This document shows positions 9,424 through 18,093 of a DNA stretch of 35,278 bases, one piece after another. Numbering within the stretch: the stretch's first letter is position 1; each line of letters starts with the position of its first letter. The notes beneath the pieces are model-generated. The model made no database searches and was not told where the DNA came from. It worked only from the letters and a program-made list of their open reading frames with translations. A program made the translations under genes and the position numbers. This DNA is from an uncultured Lachnospiraceae bacterium (GTDB taxonomy: Bacteria; Bacillota_A; Clostridia; Lachnospirales; Lachnospiraceae), in assembly GCA_947564305.1 (NCBI GenBank), contig CANOBT010000049.1, forward strand, positions 1 to 35,278, written 5' to 3'.

Positions 9424-9451
9424 ACTTTTACACGGTTTTCTCTTTCTATTC

Positions 9452-10564
9452 TTAAGGTCCAAGCCAGAAAGGCAAAAAGTCTCTTGTACCAAATCTCCAA
9501 GTGATTAAAAACAGCATACCTGCCGCTGAAAATGCTTTTAGCATCCTTCCATCTTTTTCTGAAAATCCATTCTGTATAACACCTGGTAGCAAAATAAACA
9601 TCAAAGGAGTAAAATAAAAGCTGATCCTCTCCATAATAGATGCCTGATATCGTAAAAGATATAATCCCATTCCTAAAATTAAAGGATACAAAAATTTATG
9701 TTTTTCGAACCCCTGCACCTCTATATCTGTATTTTCATTCTGGCCATACCTCATATTGAAATCTATACTGTAGTTCCCTAACTGATATGCCATAGAAAAT
9801 ACAATAAAAACTCCGACCAAAATATTAATAGCCCCTCCTGCTTTATTTCCTACATATTCCATAGTAAAATCTCTGTGGAAAATCTTATTTCCTAGTTCAA
9901 ATAAAAACGGTGCACATAATCGAATTGAAAAAGCTATGCCTGTCGTGACAATCACTAACAATTTGTTCATCTTAATCTTCATAATAAAGTATATTGGTAA
10001 AAAAACAATTGCTGTTTGATGAACAGATACAGCTGCTAAAACAAATAAGAGAAATGTTTTCCACCTCTTTTTATCCGCCATCTCCAATGCAAGCAGACAA
10101 AAGGCTATTGCCATACTCTGTCGGAAAGCGGTTTGATAAAATCCCATAGTTCCTAAAGACATAAATCCCATAATAGATAAAAGTACATCTTCCGAATAAT
10201 TATAAATAAAACGAAACGTGATTCCAAAACAAAAAAAAGCTTCAAAAAAAAGAATAAATTGAGGCCATCTGAATATGCGCGCCAATAGCCACGTGATTAT
10301 CAGATATCCATTCTCCATATAGGGAACATCTTCTATATATGAAAATACATTTGCATTTTCTATGGCCTGTTCATAAGTATCATAATATACTTTCACGTCA
10401 CCGCTTCCAGTCGTTTTCACATCCTGACATCCAAAAACCAACACCAACAAAGCAAGTGCTAAGATCAAAATCCTTTTGTCATCCTGGCGTGAACCAGAAA
10501 AAAATAAAAATTCTCTGAAGCAAAATAAAATAAATATGATTAATAATACCAGTCTTCCTAACAT
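9452..10564 (-). CDS. EpsG-family membrane protein, probable Wzy polysaccharide polymerase
   Basis: 370 residues, largely hydrophobic with about 9-11 membrane segments. A periplasm-side loop near residues 45-80 (GSGDVKVYYDTYEQA then YMENGYLIITWLLAR) and a later GFYQTAFRQSMAIAFCLLALE segment with Arg and Gln in a helix are typical of EpsG-type proteins, which are thought to polymerise repeat units on the outer face of the membrane. It overlaps the preceding glycosyltransferase gene by seven bases and has GAGAGGG before its ATG. It is the only polymerase candidate in the window. Confidence 0.85.
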   Translation of the reverse strand: MLGRLVLLIIFILFCFREFLFFSGSRQDDKRILILALALLVLVFGCQDVKTTGSGDVKVYYDTYEQAIENANVFSYIEDVPYMENGYLIITWLLARIFRWPQFILFFEAFFCFGITFRFIYNYSEDVLLSIMGFMSLGTMGFYQTAFRQSMAIAFCLLALEMADKKRWKTFLLFVLAAVSVHQTAIVFLPIYFIMKIKMNKLLVIVTTGIAFSIRLCAPFLFELGNKIFHRDFTMEYVGNKAGGAINILVGVFIVFSMAYQLGNYSIDFNMRYGQNENTDIEVQGFEKHKFLYPLILGMGLYLLRYQASIMERISFYFTPLMFILLPGVIQNGFSEKDGRMLKAFSAAGMLFLITWRFGTRDFLPFWLGP

Positions 10565-11781
10565 AGAACCCTCTCTTTTTTGATATCCATTAACTGATGA
10601 TAAACATTGAGATAATCTTCAGCCCTGTCAGCCAAATCAAAATTTGCTTCGGCAAATTCTCTGCAGGAATCTTTATAATATGCTTTCCCTTGTTTCTCCA
10701 CTTCATGCAGTGCATCCATGATTTCCGCAGTCTCCAGAGTTTCAAGAACAACCCCGCATGAATCTGATACTAACTCTGCATTTGCTGTTGCCCCCACAGC
10801 AATCACGGGTGTTCCACATGCCAACGCTTCAGCAGTCACCTTGCCGAAGGTTTCTTCTGATGATGGTTGAAAAAAAACATCTGCCATAGAATAGTAACTG
10901 ACAAGTTCCCGCAAATTTCCTGTAGATGGAATATGAATGATATTATCTGGCAATTTCTCCCCCTGTAATTCCCCGACAAGTATAATATGTTTATTGTGCT
11001 CTATTTTCTCTGCCAACCGGATAAAAATATCCAATCCTTTCCTCTGACTCCACTTGCTCGCAACCCCTAAAACAACAAATTTTCCTTCCAAATTCCATTT
11101 TTTTCGGAGTTGACTGGAATCTGCACAATGAAAAGTATCCAAATCAATCCAATTATAAATGCGCCTTATTATCTTTGCCTTTCCAAGAAATGACTCCTTT
11201 GCTTCATCTGTTATCCAGTCGGAAACTCCAACGACAGCCAATCTCGGAATTGTCTCAAATTTGGTTTTCTTGTCTCTCCAGATTTTTGCAGTCTGATCAA
11301 AAAACCAACTCTTATTATCCACCCTTAATTGCGGACAATGATGACATCCATCCCTCCATTTCGAACATTGTGCTGTTGTATAATACATACATTTTCCTGT
11401 ATAGAACCAACAGTCATGCAATGTGATAACCGTTCCTATATCCTGACTGGCCAGAAAGTCTAAAAGCATCGGCAGATTCACATAGTTTGCATGAAGATTT
11501 CTTAAATGTACAATGTCCGGTTTAATCTGACACATATACTGAATCAATTTTCGTGTACTATGAGTGGAAAAATATCCTTGAAAACCCGACAAACGTGACA
11601 AAAATGCATGCAGTTTTTTCTCAAATCGGTTTCCAATCAAATAGATTCCCTCATTTATACTTCCATTCGCACATGCTACACAGGATTCAATCCCTTTTTT
11701 CTGTAAAAATTGATGCAACTCAAACACGGTACGTCCTGTACTGCTAATTTTATATACTGCATTAATCTGCAAAACCTTCAT
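10558..11781 (-). CDS. GT4 glycosyltransferase (WcaC-like)
   Basis: 407 residues with a complete GT-B/GT4 layout. The N-terminal Rossmann half begins MKVLQINAVYKISSTGRTV and contains the Cys-rich stretch VITLHDCWFYTGKCMYY followed by CSKWRDGCHHCP, typical of the WcaC-like subgroup. The C-terminal half has VLGVASKWSQRKGLDIFI and the donor phosphate motif FQPSSEETFGKVTAEALACG with the E-x7-E spacing. It should transfer a sugar from a nucleotide donor onto the lipid-linked intermediate. It overlaps the neighbouring gene by 20 bases and has GGAG upstream of its ATG. Confidence 0.92.
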   Translation of the reverse strand: MKVLQINAVYKISSTGRTVFELHQFLQKKGIESCVACANGSINEGIYLIGNRFEKKLHAFLSRLSGFQGYFSTHSTRKLIQYMCQIKPDIVHLRNLHANYVNLPMLLDFLASQDIGTVITLHDCWFYTGKCMYYTTAQCSKWRDGCHHCPQLRVDNKSWFFDQTAKIWRDKKTKFETIPRLAVVGVSDWITDEAKESFLGKAKIIRRIYNWIDLDTFHCADSSQLRKKWNLEGKFVVLGVASKWSQRKGLDIFIRLAEKIEHNKHIILVGELQGEKLPDNIIHIPSTGNLRELVSYYSMADVFFQPSSEETFGKVTAEALACGTPVIAVGATANAELVSDSCGVVLETLETAEIMDALHEVEKQGKAYYKDSCREFAEANFDLADRAEDYLNVYHQLMDIKKERVLC

Positions 11782-13066
11782 AATGTGCTCTCTCCACTTT
11801 TTTCAAATCTTCTATCAGCATCTTCTGCATGGATGCCTTATCATGACATTTTGCACCGCAGCGGTATGCTCTCTGTCCATACTGCAAGATTCTATGGGTA
11901 TCTAGCAGCAACCATTTCAACCTGATATATATCATTGTTTTGCTATCCGCAATTACAGCCGCATCATTCTCTTTTAAATGTTTAATAGAAGCCATATCCT
12001 CTGTCCCAACAGCAAAAATGCACTTTCCCATGGCAAAATAATCTACAAGCTTCGTAGAAAATGACTGATGGACAGCCATCCTGCTTTTTAAAGAAAGTCC
12101 TTCCGCATGGACAAGGATGTCCGTTTTTTTTTCGAGTTCTGTTATTTCCTCATAGGAAATCGCACTATGCAAACTGCTCCCAGTAAGATTAAGCGCTTTT
12201 TTCATCTTCTCCGTTTGAGGAGTGGCAGTGTAAATATCAAACTTTATCTGATATCCTTCATAATTTAATCTGGCAACCGCCTCGGATACCAGAGCCAGGG
12301 ATTTCCATCTTTCGCTTCCTATATTCCCTGCATAAAGCATCCCAACCAAATCTTGAGATAACTCCCATTCAGGAAAAGTACCGTTAAAATCCGCACATTT
12401 TGTTAATATTTTACATGGCGGATTAAATATTTTCTCATACTCTTCTTTTTGTATCTTGGAAATGACATAAAGCATTTCACATTTTTCAATAACAGCTTTT
12501 ACTTTTTTTCTGCTCCATAACCTGTCAATCCAATATAATGGTGACAGATTAAATTGCCGCAGTGTGTAGTTATCATCAGATATATAGCCTAACATCGGAA
12601 CATGTGTATATTCTTTTATATACAAAGCTAAATCATTGATATATGGCTTAGAATAAACCGGTTGGAAAATCAGATCTGGATGAAAATCATCCAGAAAATC
12701 CTGCAGTTGGACAGACTTCCATCTTCCAACCTTCCATATAAGGTCTCTGCCCCAGAACATCACCTGCCATCGCATCTTTCTTGCCTGTTCATATCCCTTA
12801 GCTACTATATTTTCTTTTATCTTCTCTTTGGTTCCATCTGGAATAACCTGTATACCTGATGGTTTTTTCGGATTTTTCATATTTTGAAGTAATAACTTCT
12901 CCGTAATCTGAAAAAAACGCATGTCAAAATTATTATCTGGCTGTCCCGGCTGTAAATATATATTTGCGAACTGCAGTCCTGGTATCCCATCAAATATATT
13001 GCTGTATGAATTGCCAAAGCTGTTGTCATTTGCCCACGGAGTATTTGATAGTACTAAAATTCTCAT
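11762..13066 (-). CDS. GT-B fold glycosyltransferase
   Basis: About 434 residues from the ATG at 13066 (MRILVLSNTPWA), which follows GGAAAG at seven bases. Longer in-frame starts would run into the upstream GT2 gene. The N-terminal half shows MRILVLSNTPW and DFHPDLIFQPVYSKPY. The C-terminal half shows GMLYAGNIGSERWKSLALVS, TDILVHAEGLS and STKLVDYFAMGKCIFAVG, consistent with a GT4-like donor domain. Donor and acceptor are unknown. It sits among other transferases of the left module and probably extends the repeat unit in the cytosol. Confidence 0.82.
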   Translation of the reverse strand: MRILVLSNTPWANDNSFGNSYSNIFDGIPGLQFANIYLQPGQPDNNFDMRFFQITEKLLLQNMKNPKKPSGIQVIPDGTKEKIKENIVAKGYEQARKMRWQVMFWGRDLIWKVGRWKSVQLQDFLDDFHPDLIFQPVYSKPYINDLALYIKEYTHVPMLGYISDDNYTLRQFNLSPLYWIDRLWSRKKVKAVIEKCEMLYVISKIQKEEYEKIFNPPCKILTKCADFNGTFPEWELSQDLVGMLYAGNIGSERWKSLALVSEAVARLNYEGYQIKFDIYTATPQTEKMKKALNLTGSSLHSAISYEEITELEKKTDILVHAEGLSLKSRMAVHQSFSTKLVDYFAMGKCIFAVGTEDMASIKHLKENDAAVIADSKTMIYIRLKWLLLDTHRILQYGQRAYRCGAKCHDKASMQKMLIEDLKKVERAHYEGFAD

Positions 13067-13082
13067 TTTTTGTCTTTCCATT

Positions 13083-14126
13083 CTATAACATTGAAAGTAG
13101 CTTAAATACAAGCTTGTCCTGCCTCTGTCGTAATAAAAAGTATACAAGTGAAATGCCTCTCTGAACCTTTCTGCTTTCAAAATAAGGTATTTTATGCTTT
13201 TCTCTAATTACGCTTCTTGCATTAGGATGAGTAATCAAGTCCTGCGCTTTCCGAATTTTTTTTATATAAGGCATTTTATTGTTTTTAGACATAATTGAAA
13301 ACAGATAAATAATAATATTCCGGCACAATAAGGCATCCGCTTTTTCCTGACCAATCGCATTATTCCATCCTGTCCTTTCAAGAAAATTGCGAGCCTGAGT
13401 GTCTATATACCATATATCCTGCTCATATTCAGGCTGAAATGTTGTTGTAATACTTCCTTCACGTTTTAGATATAATACGGTCGTATAGGGGTAAAAGGCT
13501 ATTTTCGTCACGCTAGACAACATCAAGAGGTTAAAGACAATATCTTCCGAAATTCTTCCAACCGGAAATCTTGCCTTTGCCTTTTCTATCACAGGAAAAG
13601 AATATAGCAGGGAATGCGCTCTCCATCCCCTTCCCGCTTCCATCAATATATCCATAGCAAATTGCTTTGGGTCAGAGCGGTACATGTCCTCAGTAAAATG
13701 CAAGGCTATAGATTTCTTCCCGGATACCTCATACACTTTTGTGTAGCGGTCAGGAATTACCATATCTGCTTTTGTATCCTGTGCTTTCTTTACAAGTCCT
13801 GCAACCGCGTCAGGCATCAGACAGTCATCCGAATCTAAAAACAGCACATAAGATGTATCTAAACAGACCATCTCCAACCCCGCATTCCGCGCTGAAGACA
13901 GTCCTCCGTTTTCTTTATGAATCACTCTGATATTTTTATTCTCCGAAGCAAACTCATCACAAATTTCCGGACAGTAATCCGGTGAACCATCATCAACCAA
14001 AATAACTTCTATATTTTCATAGGTTTGATCCAAAGCTGACTGCACTGAATTCCTTATATATTTCTCAGTCTTATACACTGGAATTATAATGGTAACTTTG
14101 CCCACAGTCCCCTTTTCTTCAGCCAT
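13083..14126 (-). CDS. GT2 family glycosyltransferase (GT-A)
   Basis: 347 residues from the ATG at 14126 (MAEEKGTVGKVTIIIPVYK), preceded by GGGAG at eight bases and 16 bases after the epimerase stop. An upstream in-frame extension would overlap that gene by 200 bases and has no family match. Features are the GT2 opening TIIIPVYKTEKYIRNSV, ILVDDGSPD, the KENGGLSSARNAGLE stretch and the DxD-type motif FLDSDDCL. These enzymes use a nucleotide-sugar and a divalent metal, with inversion. The specific sugar cannot be read from the sequence. Confidence 0.92.
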   Translation of the reverse strand: MAEEKGTVGKVTIIIPVYKTEKYIRNSVQSALDQTYENIEVILVDDGSPDYCPEICDEFASENKNIRVIHKENGGLSSARNAGLEMVCLDTSYVLFLDSDDCLMPDAVAGLVKKAQDTKADMVIPDRYTKVYEVSGKKSIALHFTEDMYRSDPKQFAMDILMEAGRGWRAHSLLYSFPVIEKAKARFPVGRISEDIVFNLLMLSSVTKIAFYPYTTVLYLKREGSITTTFQPEYEQDIWYIDTQARNFLERTGWNNAIGQEKADALLCRNIIIYLFSIMSKNNKMPYIKKIRKAQDLITHPNARSVIREKHKIPYFESRKVQRGISLVYFLLRQRQDKLVFKLLSML

Positions 14127-14142
14127 GGTTATTTCTCCCAAC

Positions 14143-15126
14143 CTATTCTTCACCGAATAATTTTTTATACCAATCAATGGCAATGGTAATCCCCCGTTTG
14201 AAATCATACTCTGGGTGATACCCCAATAGTTTCTTTGCTTTACTGATATCTGCGTTTGAATGCCGGATATCGCCGGCTCTTTCCGGACCAAAAACCGGTT
14301 CCGTCTTCTTTTCAAGTACATTGCAGAGATGGTGATAAATATCAATCAGATATTCTCTTCCGCCATAAGCAATATTATAAACCTCTCCTGCTGTCTCTGA
14401 AGAAGCCTGACAGGCTTTTAAATTAGCCTCGACTACATTTTCTATATATGTAAAATCCCGGCTCTGTTTCCCATCTCCATTTATGGTCGGAACCTCATCA
14501 TTCAATAACTGTTTGATAAATTTGGGAATAACTGCAGCATAAGCCCCCTCTGCATCCTGTCTTTTTCCAAAAACGTTAAAGTAACGAAGCCCATAGGTAT
14601 CCAATCCATATAATTTCTTATAAAGTTTTCCGTATTCCTCAGCAGTCCTTTTCGTCAAAGCATACGGTGACAACAATTTCCCCTCCTGTCCCTCCACTTT
14701 AGGAAGTAACGGATGGTCTCCATATACCGATGAACTGGACGCATAGACAAACTTCCGCACTCTTTTCTGCCGTGCTGCCTCCATCATATTCAATGTCCCG
14801 CGTATATTCACCTCCTCGTAATATAAAGGCATCTCTATACTACGTGGTACACTTCCCCAGGCTGCCTCATGCAGTATAAAATCTACATTTTCACAAGCTG
14901 CCATGCAGGTATTCAAATCTGTGATATCTCCTCTGATAAATGTATAATGAGGATTTTCTAAAAACAAATTCACATTCTCCTGCTTTCCAGTAGACAAATT
15001 GTCTAAACATCGCACCTCGTAGCCCATATTTAAAATCGCTTCACATAAATTGGAACCAATAAATCCTGCTCCTCCTGTCACCAGAAATACACTATCCTTT
15101 GGAAAAATCAGATTTTTATACCCCAT
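14143..15126 (-). CDS. tviC: UDP-HexNAc(A) C4-epimerase (WbpP/TviC type, extended SDR)
   Basis: About 327 residues from the ATG at 15126 (MGYKNLIFPKDSVFLVTGG). A longer frame with only TTG starts exists upstream. GGAGFIG binds NAD, HEAAWGSVPRSIEMPL and SSSSVYGDHPLLPKVEG follow, and SPYALTK holds the YxxxK pair. The GSVPRS, YGDHP, GLRYFNVFGKRQD and AYAAVIPKF stretches are typical of WbpP/TviC, which interconvert UDP-GlcNAc/GalNAc and the matching uronic acids at C4. It is adjacent to the TviB-type dehydrogenase, so the pair should make UDP-GalNAcA from UDP-GlcNAc. The order of the two reactions cannot be told here. Confidence 0.92.
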   Translation of the reverse strand: MGYKNLIFPKDSVFLVTGGAGFIGSNLCEAILNMGYEVRCLDNLSTGKQENVNLFLENPHYTFIRGDITDLNTCMAACENVDFILHEAAWGSVPRSIEMPLYYEEVNIRGTLNMMEAARQKRVRKFVYASSSSVYGDHPLLPKVEGQEGKLLSPYALTKRTAEEYGKLYKKLYGLDTYGLRYFNVFGKRQDAEGAYAAVIPKFIKQLLNDEVPTINGDGKQSRDFTYIENVVEANLKACQASSETAGEVYNIAYGGREYLIDIYHHLCNVLEKKTEPVFGPERAGDIRHSNADISKAKKLLGYHPEYDFKRGITIAIDWYKKLFGEE

Positions 15127-15184
15127 ATTCCCTGTCCTTTCCTCTTTAGCCCCAAACAACAAGCTCCTTCGACAGTACTTCAAC

Positions 15185-16510
15185 CTACAGTCTCCAGTAA
15201 TTATATCCCGCTGAAATCAGTTTCTTCTTATCCAACATTCCTTTAATATCAACAATCACTTTTTGCCTATTCGCATCTTTTTTATACATCGCATCCAATT
15301 GTTCCATAGAAAGTTTACACAATTCTCCGTGGGCCACCGCAAGTATTACCGCATCCATTTCCTTAATTTCTTCCAATGCTGTAAATTCTACGCCATAAAG
15401 CATTGCTGCCTCTTCTTGGTCAGCAATCAAATCTGTAACAATCGGTGAAATGCCATATTCCTTTAATTCCTTTATAATATCTATCACCTTTGTATTCCGT
15501 GTATCTGGGCAATTCTCTTTAAATGTAAATCCTAGTACTGCAACCCTGGCATTTTTCACTGGAATATCTGCCTTAATCAGATTCTTCACTACATTCTCCG
15601 CCACATATCGCCCCATATCGTCATTAATCCTTCTTCCGCTAAGGATAATCTGACTGTGATACCCCAACTGTTCTGCCTTATAAGTTAGATAGTACGGATC
15701 AACCCCGATACAGTGTCCGCCAACTAAACCCGGAGTAAAATCCAGAAAATTCCATTTCGTTCCTGCGGCCTCCAAAACAGCTTTTGTATCAATTCCCATC
15801 TTGTTAAAAATAATGGCTAATTCATTCATGAAAGCAATATTTATATCCCGCTGGCTGTTCTCAATGACCTTTGCAGCTTCAGCAACACGGATATTCTCTG
15901 CTTTGTAAACTCCAGCTTTCACTACCATCCCATAAACACATGCCACTTCATTCAGAGTCTCTTCATCCATACCCGACACAATTTTCGTAATCGTCTCAAG
16001 CCTGTGTATTTTATCTCCCGGATTAATCCTTTCCGGTGAATACCCCACACTAAAATCCCTGCCGCACCTTAAGCCGCTTTCCTGTTCCAGAATCGGCACA
16101 CAAATTTCTTCCGTAACTCCAGGATAAACCGTAGATTCATATACAACTATCGAACCTATCGTCAAATTTCTTCCCAATATCCTGCTAGCACTTTTTACAG
16201 GAGAAAGATCTGGTGTATGATCTAAATTTACCGGTGTTGGAACTGCTACAATATGAAATCTCGCTTCTCTCAGCCTTGTCTCATCAGTGGTAAACTCGAC
16301 TGTTGTCTGTGCTATAGCACCATCTCCTACCTCATTCGTAGGATCAATCCCAGACTGGTAAAGTCCAATTTTTTCTTTGTTCAAATCAAAACCAATAACT
16401 CTTGCCTTATTTGCAAACGCAACTGCAATCGGCATCCCCACATACCCCAGACCAATTATACTGATTTTCTCTTGCTGACTGACAATTTTTTCATATAATT
16501 TTGCTTTCAT
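15185..16510 (-). CDS. tviB: UDP-N-acetylhexosamine 6-dehydrogenase (TviB/WbpO/CapL type)
   Basis: About 441 residues from the ATG at 16510 with GGTGG upstream; a longer in-frame TTG start at 16543 is less likely. GLGYVG (20-25) is the NAD site, and GGHCIGVDPYYL carries the catalytic cysteine at about residue 267. LTYKAEQLGYHSQIILSGRRIND and VLGFTFKENCPDTRNTKV are typical of the UDP-HexNAc dehydrogenase branch rather than UDP-glucose dehydrogenase. The enzyme oxidises C6 of UDP-GlcNAc or UDP-GalNAc to the uronic acid with two NAD+. Its partner epimerase is the next gene, two bases or a short leader downstream. Confidence 0.92.
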   Translation of the reverse strand: MKAKLYEKIVSQQEKISIIGLGYVGMPIAVAFANKARVIGFDLNKEKIGLYQSGIDPTNEVGDGAIAQTTVEFTTDETRLREARFHIVAVPTPVNLDHTPDLSPVKSASRILGRNLTIGSIVVYESTVYPGVTEEICVPILEQESGLRCGRDFSVGYSPERINPGDKIHRLETITKIVSGMDEETLNEVACVYGMVVKAGVYKAENIRVAEAAKVIENSQRDINIAFMNELAIIFNKMGIDTKAVLEAAGTKWNFLDFTPGLVGGHCIGVDPYYLTYKAEQLGYHSQIILSGRRINDDMGRYVAENVVKNLIKADIPVKNARVAVLGFTFKENCPDTRNTKVIDIIKELKEYGISPIVTDLIADQEEAAMLYGVEFTALEEIKEMDAVILAVAHGELCKLSMEQLDAMYKKDANRQKVIVDIKGMLDKKKLISAGYNYWRL

Positions 16511-16557
16511 TACACCACCCTGCCCCAAATTAAGAAGCAACAAATACCTCTATACAT

Positions 16558-17961
16558 TCAGCACACAATAATCGCACCTAATATCTTTACGCCTCTATCA
16601 GAAGCCAGCTTTTTCTCCTGTACTATCAGGCTAGATTGGGACACCCCTCGTTTTTCTAAAAATAACACTGCATCATACTCATCTAGTTTCTTGAGTGCCG
16701 AAGACTGGCTTACAATCTGCATGTAAGGAGAACAGGCCACACACATCTCACCTGTTAGCTTCGCATACAATACTTTCAACTCCTTTTCAGGTACTGTACC
16801 AGAAAACATAATTCTTTTCGGCTCCTGATTCCCAGAATACCTTAAAATTGCTGACTGCACATTGACCGCTGCCATCTTTATCTGTTCTTCCATACTAATT
16901 TTTGCATAGCTTTGTTCCCTCATATTAAAAATCCATGTATCGATAAAACCAAATAATTTCTTTTTGGCTCCGGAAACCCTAATCACCCCCAACAATGGAA
17001 TTCCAAACTCCAAATTAAAATTTTGCGTATCCTGCAGTTTACCTCCAAATAGGTACAGCAGCATTAATACAAAACATGCAAAAAAGACACCTAATACCAA
17101 TCCCAAAACTGCATATTTCATCGCAGATAATTTTGGATTTATAGTTTCCACAATTGCACTATTTCCAGTACTTGGAATCTGCGTCTGCAGTTTTTCCAAC
17201 TCAGAAACAGAATTCATATATGCTGTCCATACATCAGACTGATATTTTTTCAGTTCTTGGTCGGTCATTTCTGCCTGTCCTGAAAATAATAATGTCAGCT
17301 GATGTTCTCCCACCTGTGTCTGCAGATGTGAAGAATATTCCATAATTAACTTTTGTACGTGGTCCAAATATGTTTCACACAAATTACTGTCTGGCATCCT
17401 GACTTGAATCTGAAACACAATACTTCCATGACCTATGTCATCCAAATCTATATCATCGGTCAAATCAATTCCCTTCGTATTCTTATCATTGTTATTACCA
17501 ATAAAAGAAATGAGATACTGCAAGTCCTCCATCGACAAATCTGCAGCTGCCATATGCAGCTGTTCTGCTAACTCGCCGCCCGATATATACGCAATATAAG
17601 CTGCAAACAAACTTTCCTGGCGTTCTTCGCACTCCATATGATAGGTCAGCGTCCCTGTTGCAACATGGTGAGCGTCCATCTGCATTACAGCCGAGCTGTT
17701 CAAATATTCCTCCTGCTGTTTCAGATTAAACTCCTTCTTCTCAATGACCTCTTCATACAGACTTTTCTCTGTCTGCGGATATTCCGATATCACTTCCTGT
17801 GTCCCAGACTGTTGGCCTATTGCAGTATAATATTTATAACCACCTGTCAATATCGCAAAAAACAGCATGGAAAAAACAATCCATCTCCACCTTTCCATCC
17901 AATAAAACAACAGGCTCATAAAATTAACTTCTTTCGCTCCTAGCCCTTGGTATTCATCCAT
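16558..17961 (-). CDS. Wzz/CpsC-like chain-length regulator with a degenerate kinase-like cytosolic tail
   Basis: 467 residues. Membrane segment 1 is at about 27-43 and segment 2 at about 281-305, enclosing an extracytoplasmic region with helical Glu/Gln-rich stretches, the PCP/Wzz layout. After segment 2 about 160 cytosolic residues resemble the BY-kinase (CpsD) fold in strand pattern: KRIMFSGTVPEKELKVLYAKL (382-402) sits where a Walker A loop would be but lacks GxxGxGKS/T, and DEYDAVLFLE near 428-437 sits where the Walker B/A' region would be. There is no tyrosine cluster at the C terminus. The ATG follows AAAGGG. It probably sets polymer length but cannot phosphorylate by itself; no separate kinase or phosphatase is seen. 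Confidence 0.82.
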   Translation of the reverse strand: MDEYQGLGAKEVNFMSLLFYWMERWRWIVFSMLFFAILTGGYKYYTAIGQQSGTQEVISEYPQTEKSLYEEVIEKKEFNLKQQEEYLNSSAVMQMDAHHVATGTLTYHMECEERQESLFAAYIAYISGGELAEQLHMAAADLSMEDLQYLISFIGNNNDKNTKGIDLTDDIDLDDIGHGSIVFQIQVRMPDSNLCETYLDHVQKLIMEYSSHLQTQVGEHQLTLLFSGQAEMTDQELKKYQSDVWTAYMNSVSELEKLQTQIPSTGNSAIVETINPKLSAMKYAVLGLVLGVFFACFVLMLLYLFGGKLQDTQNFNLEFGIPLLGVIRVSGAKKKLFGFIDTWIFNMREQSYAKISMEEQIKMAAVNVQSAILRYSGNQEPKRIMFSGTVPEKELKVLYAKLTGEMCVACSPYMQIVSQSSALKKLDEYDAVLFLEKRGVSQSSLIVQEKKLASDRGVKILGAIIVC

Positions 17962-18013
17962 TCTAAAAACCCTTTCACTTGAATAATATTATATTTTTCA
18001 CTATATCGAGTTT

Positions 18014-18019
18014 ATTATA
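18014..18019 (-). promoter_or_regulatory. Weak candidate -10 box before the Wzz-like gene
   Basis: A perfect TATAAT is read on the minus strand in the AT-rich 132-base gap 17962-18093. No convincing -35 hexamer lies 16-18 bases upstream, so in such AT-rich DNA it may be chance. The gap holds no visible terminator hairpin or gene. Confidence 0.2.
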
Positions 18020-18093
18020 TTCTCTGACATATCTATTTTGTTTATAATTACTCATTCACACAAATATCTCTCAAAATTAAACATTGTTAAAAT

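Noticed and set aside
13083..14345. Longer 420-residue version of the GT2 protein
   Set aside because: The extra N-terminal 73 residues overlap the epimerase gene and have no GT2 features; the ATG at 14126 has a good ribosome binding site.
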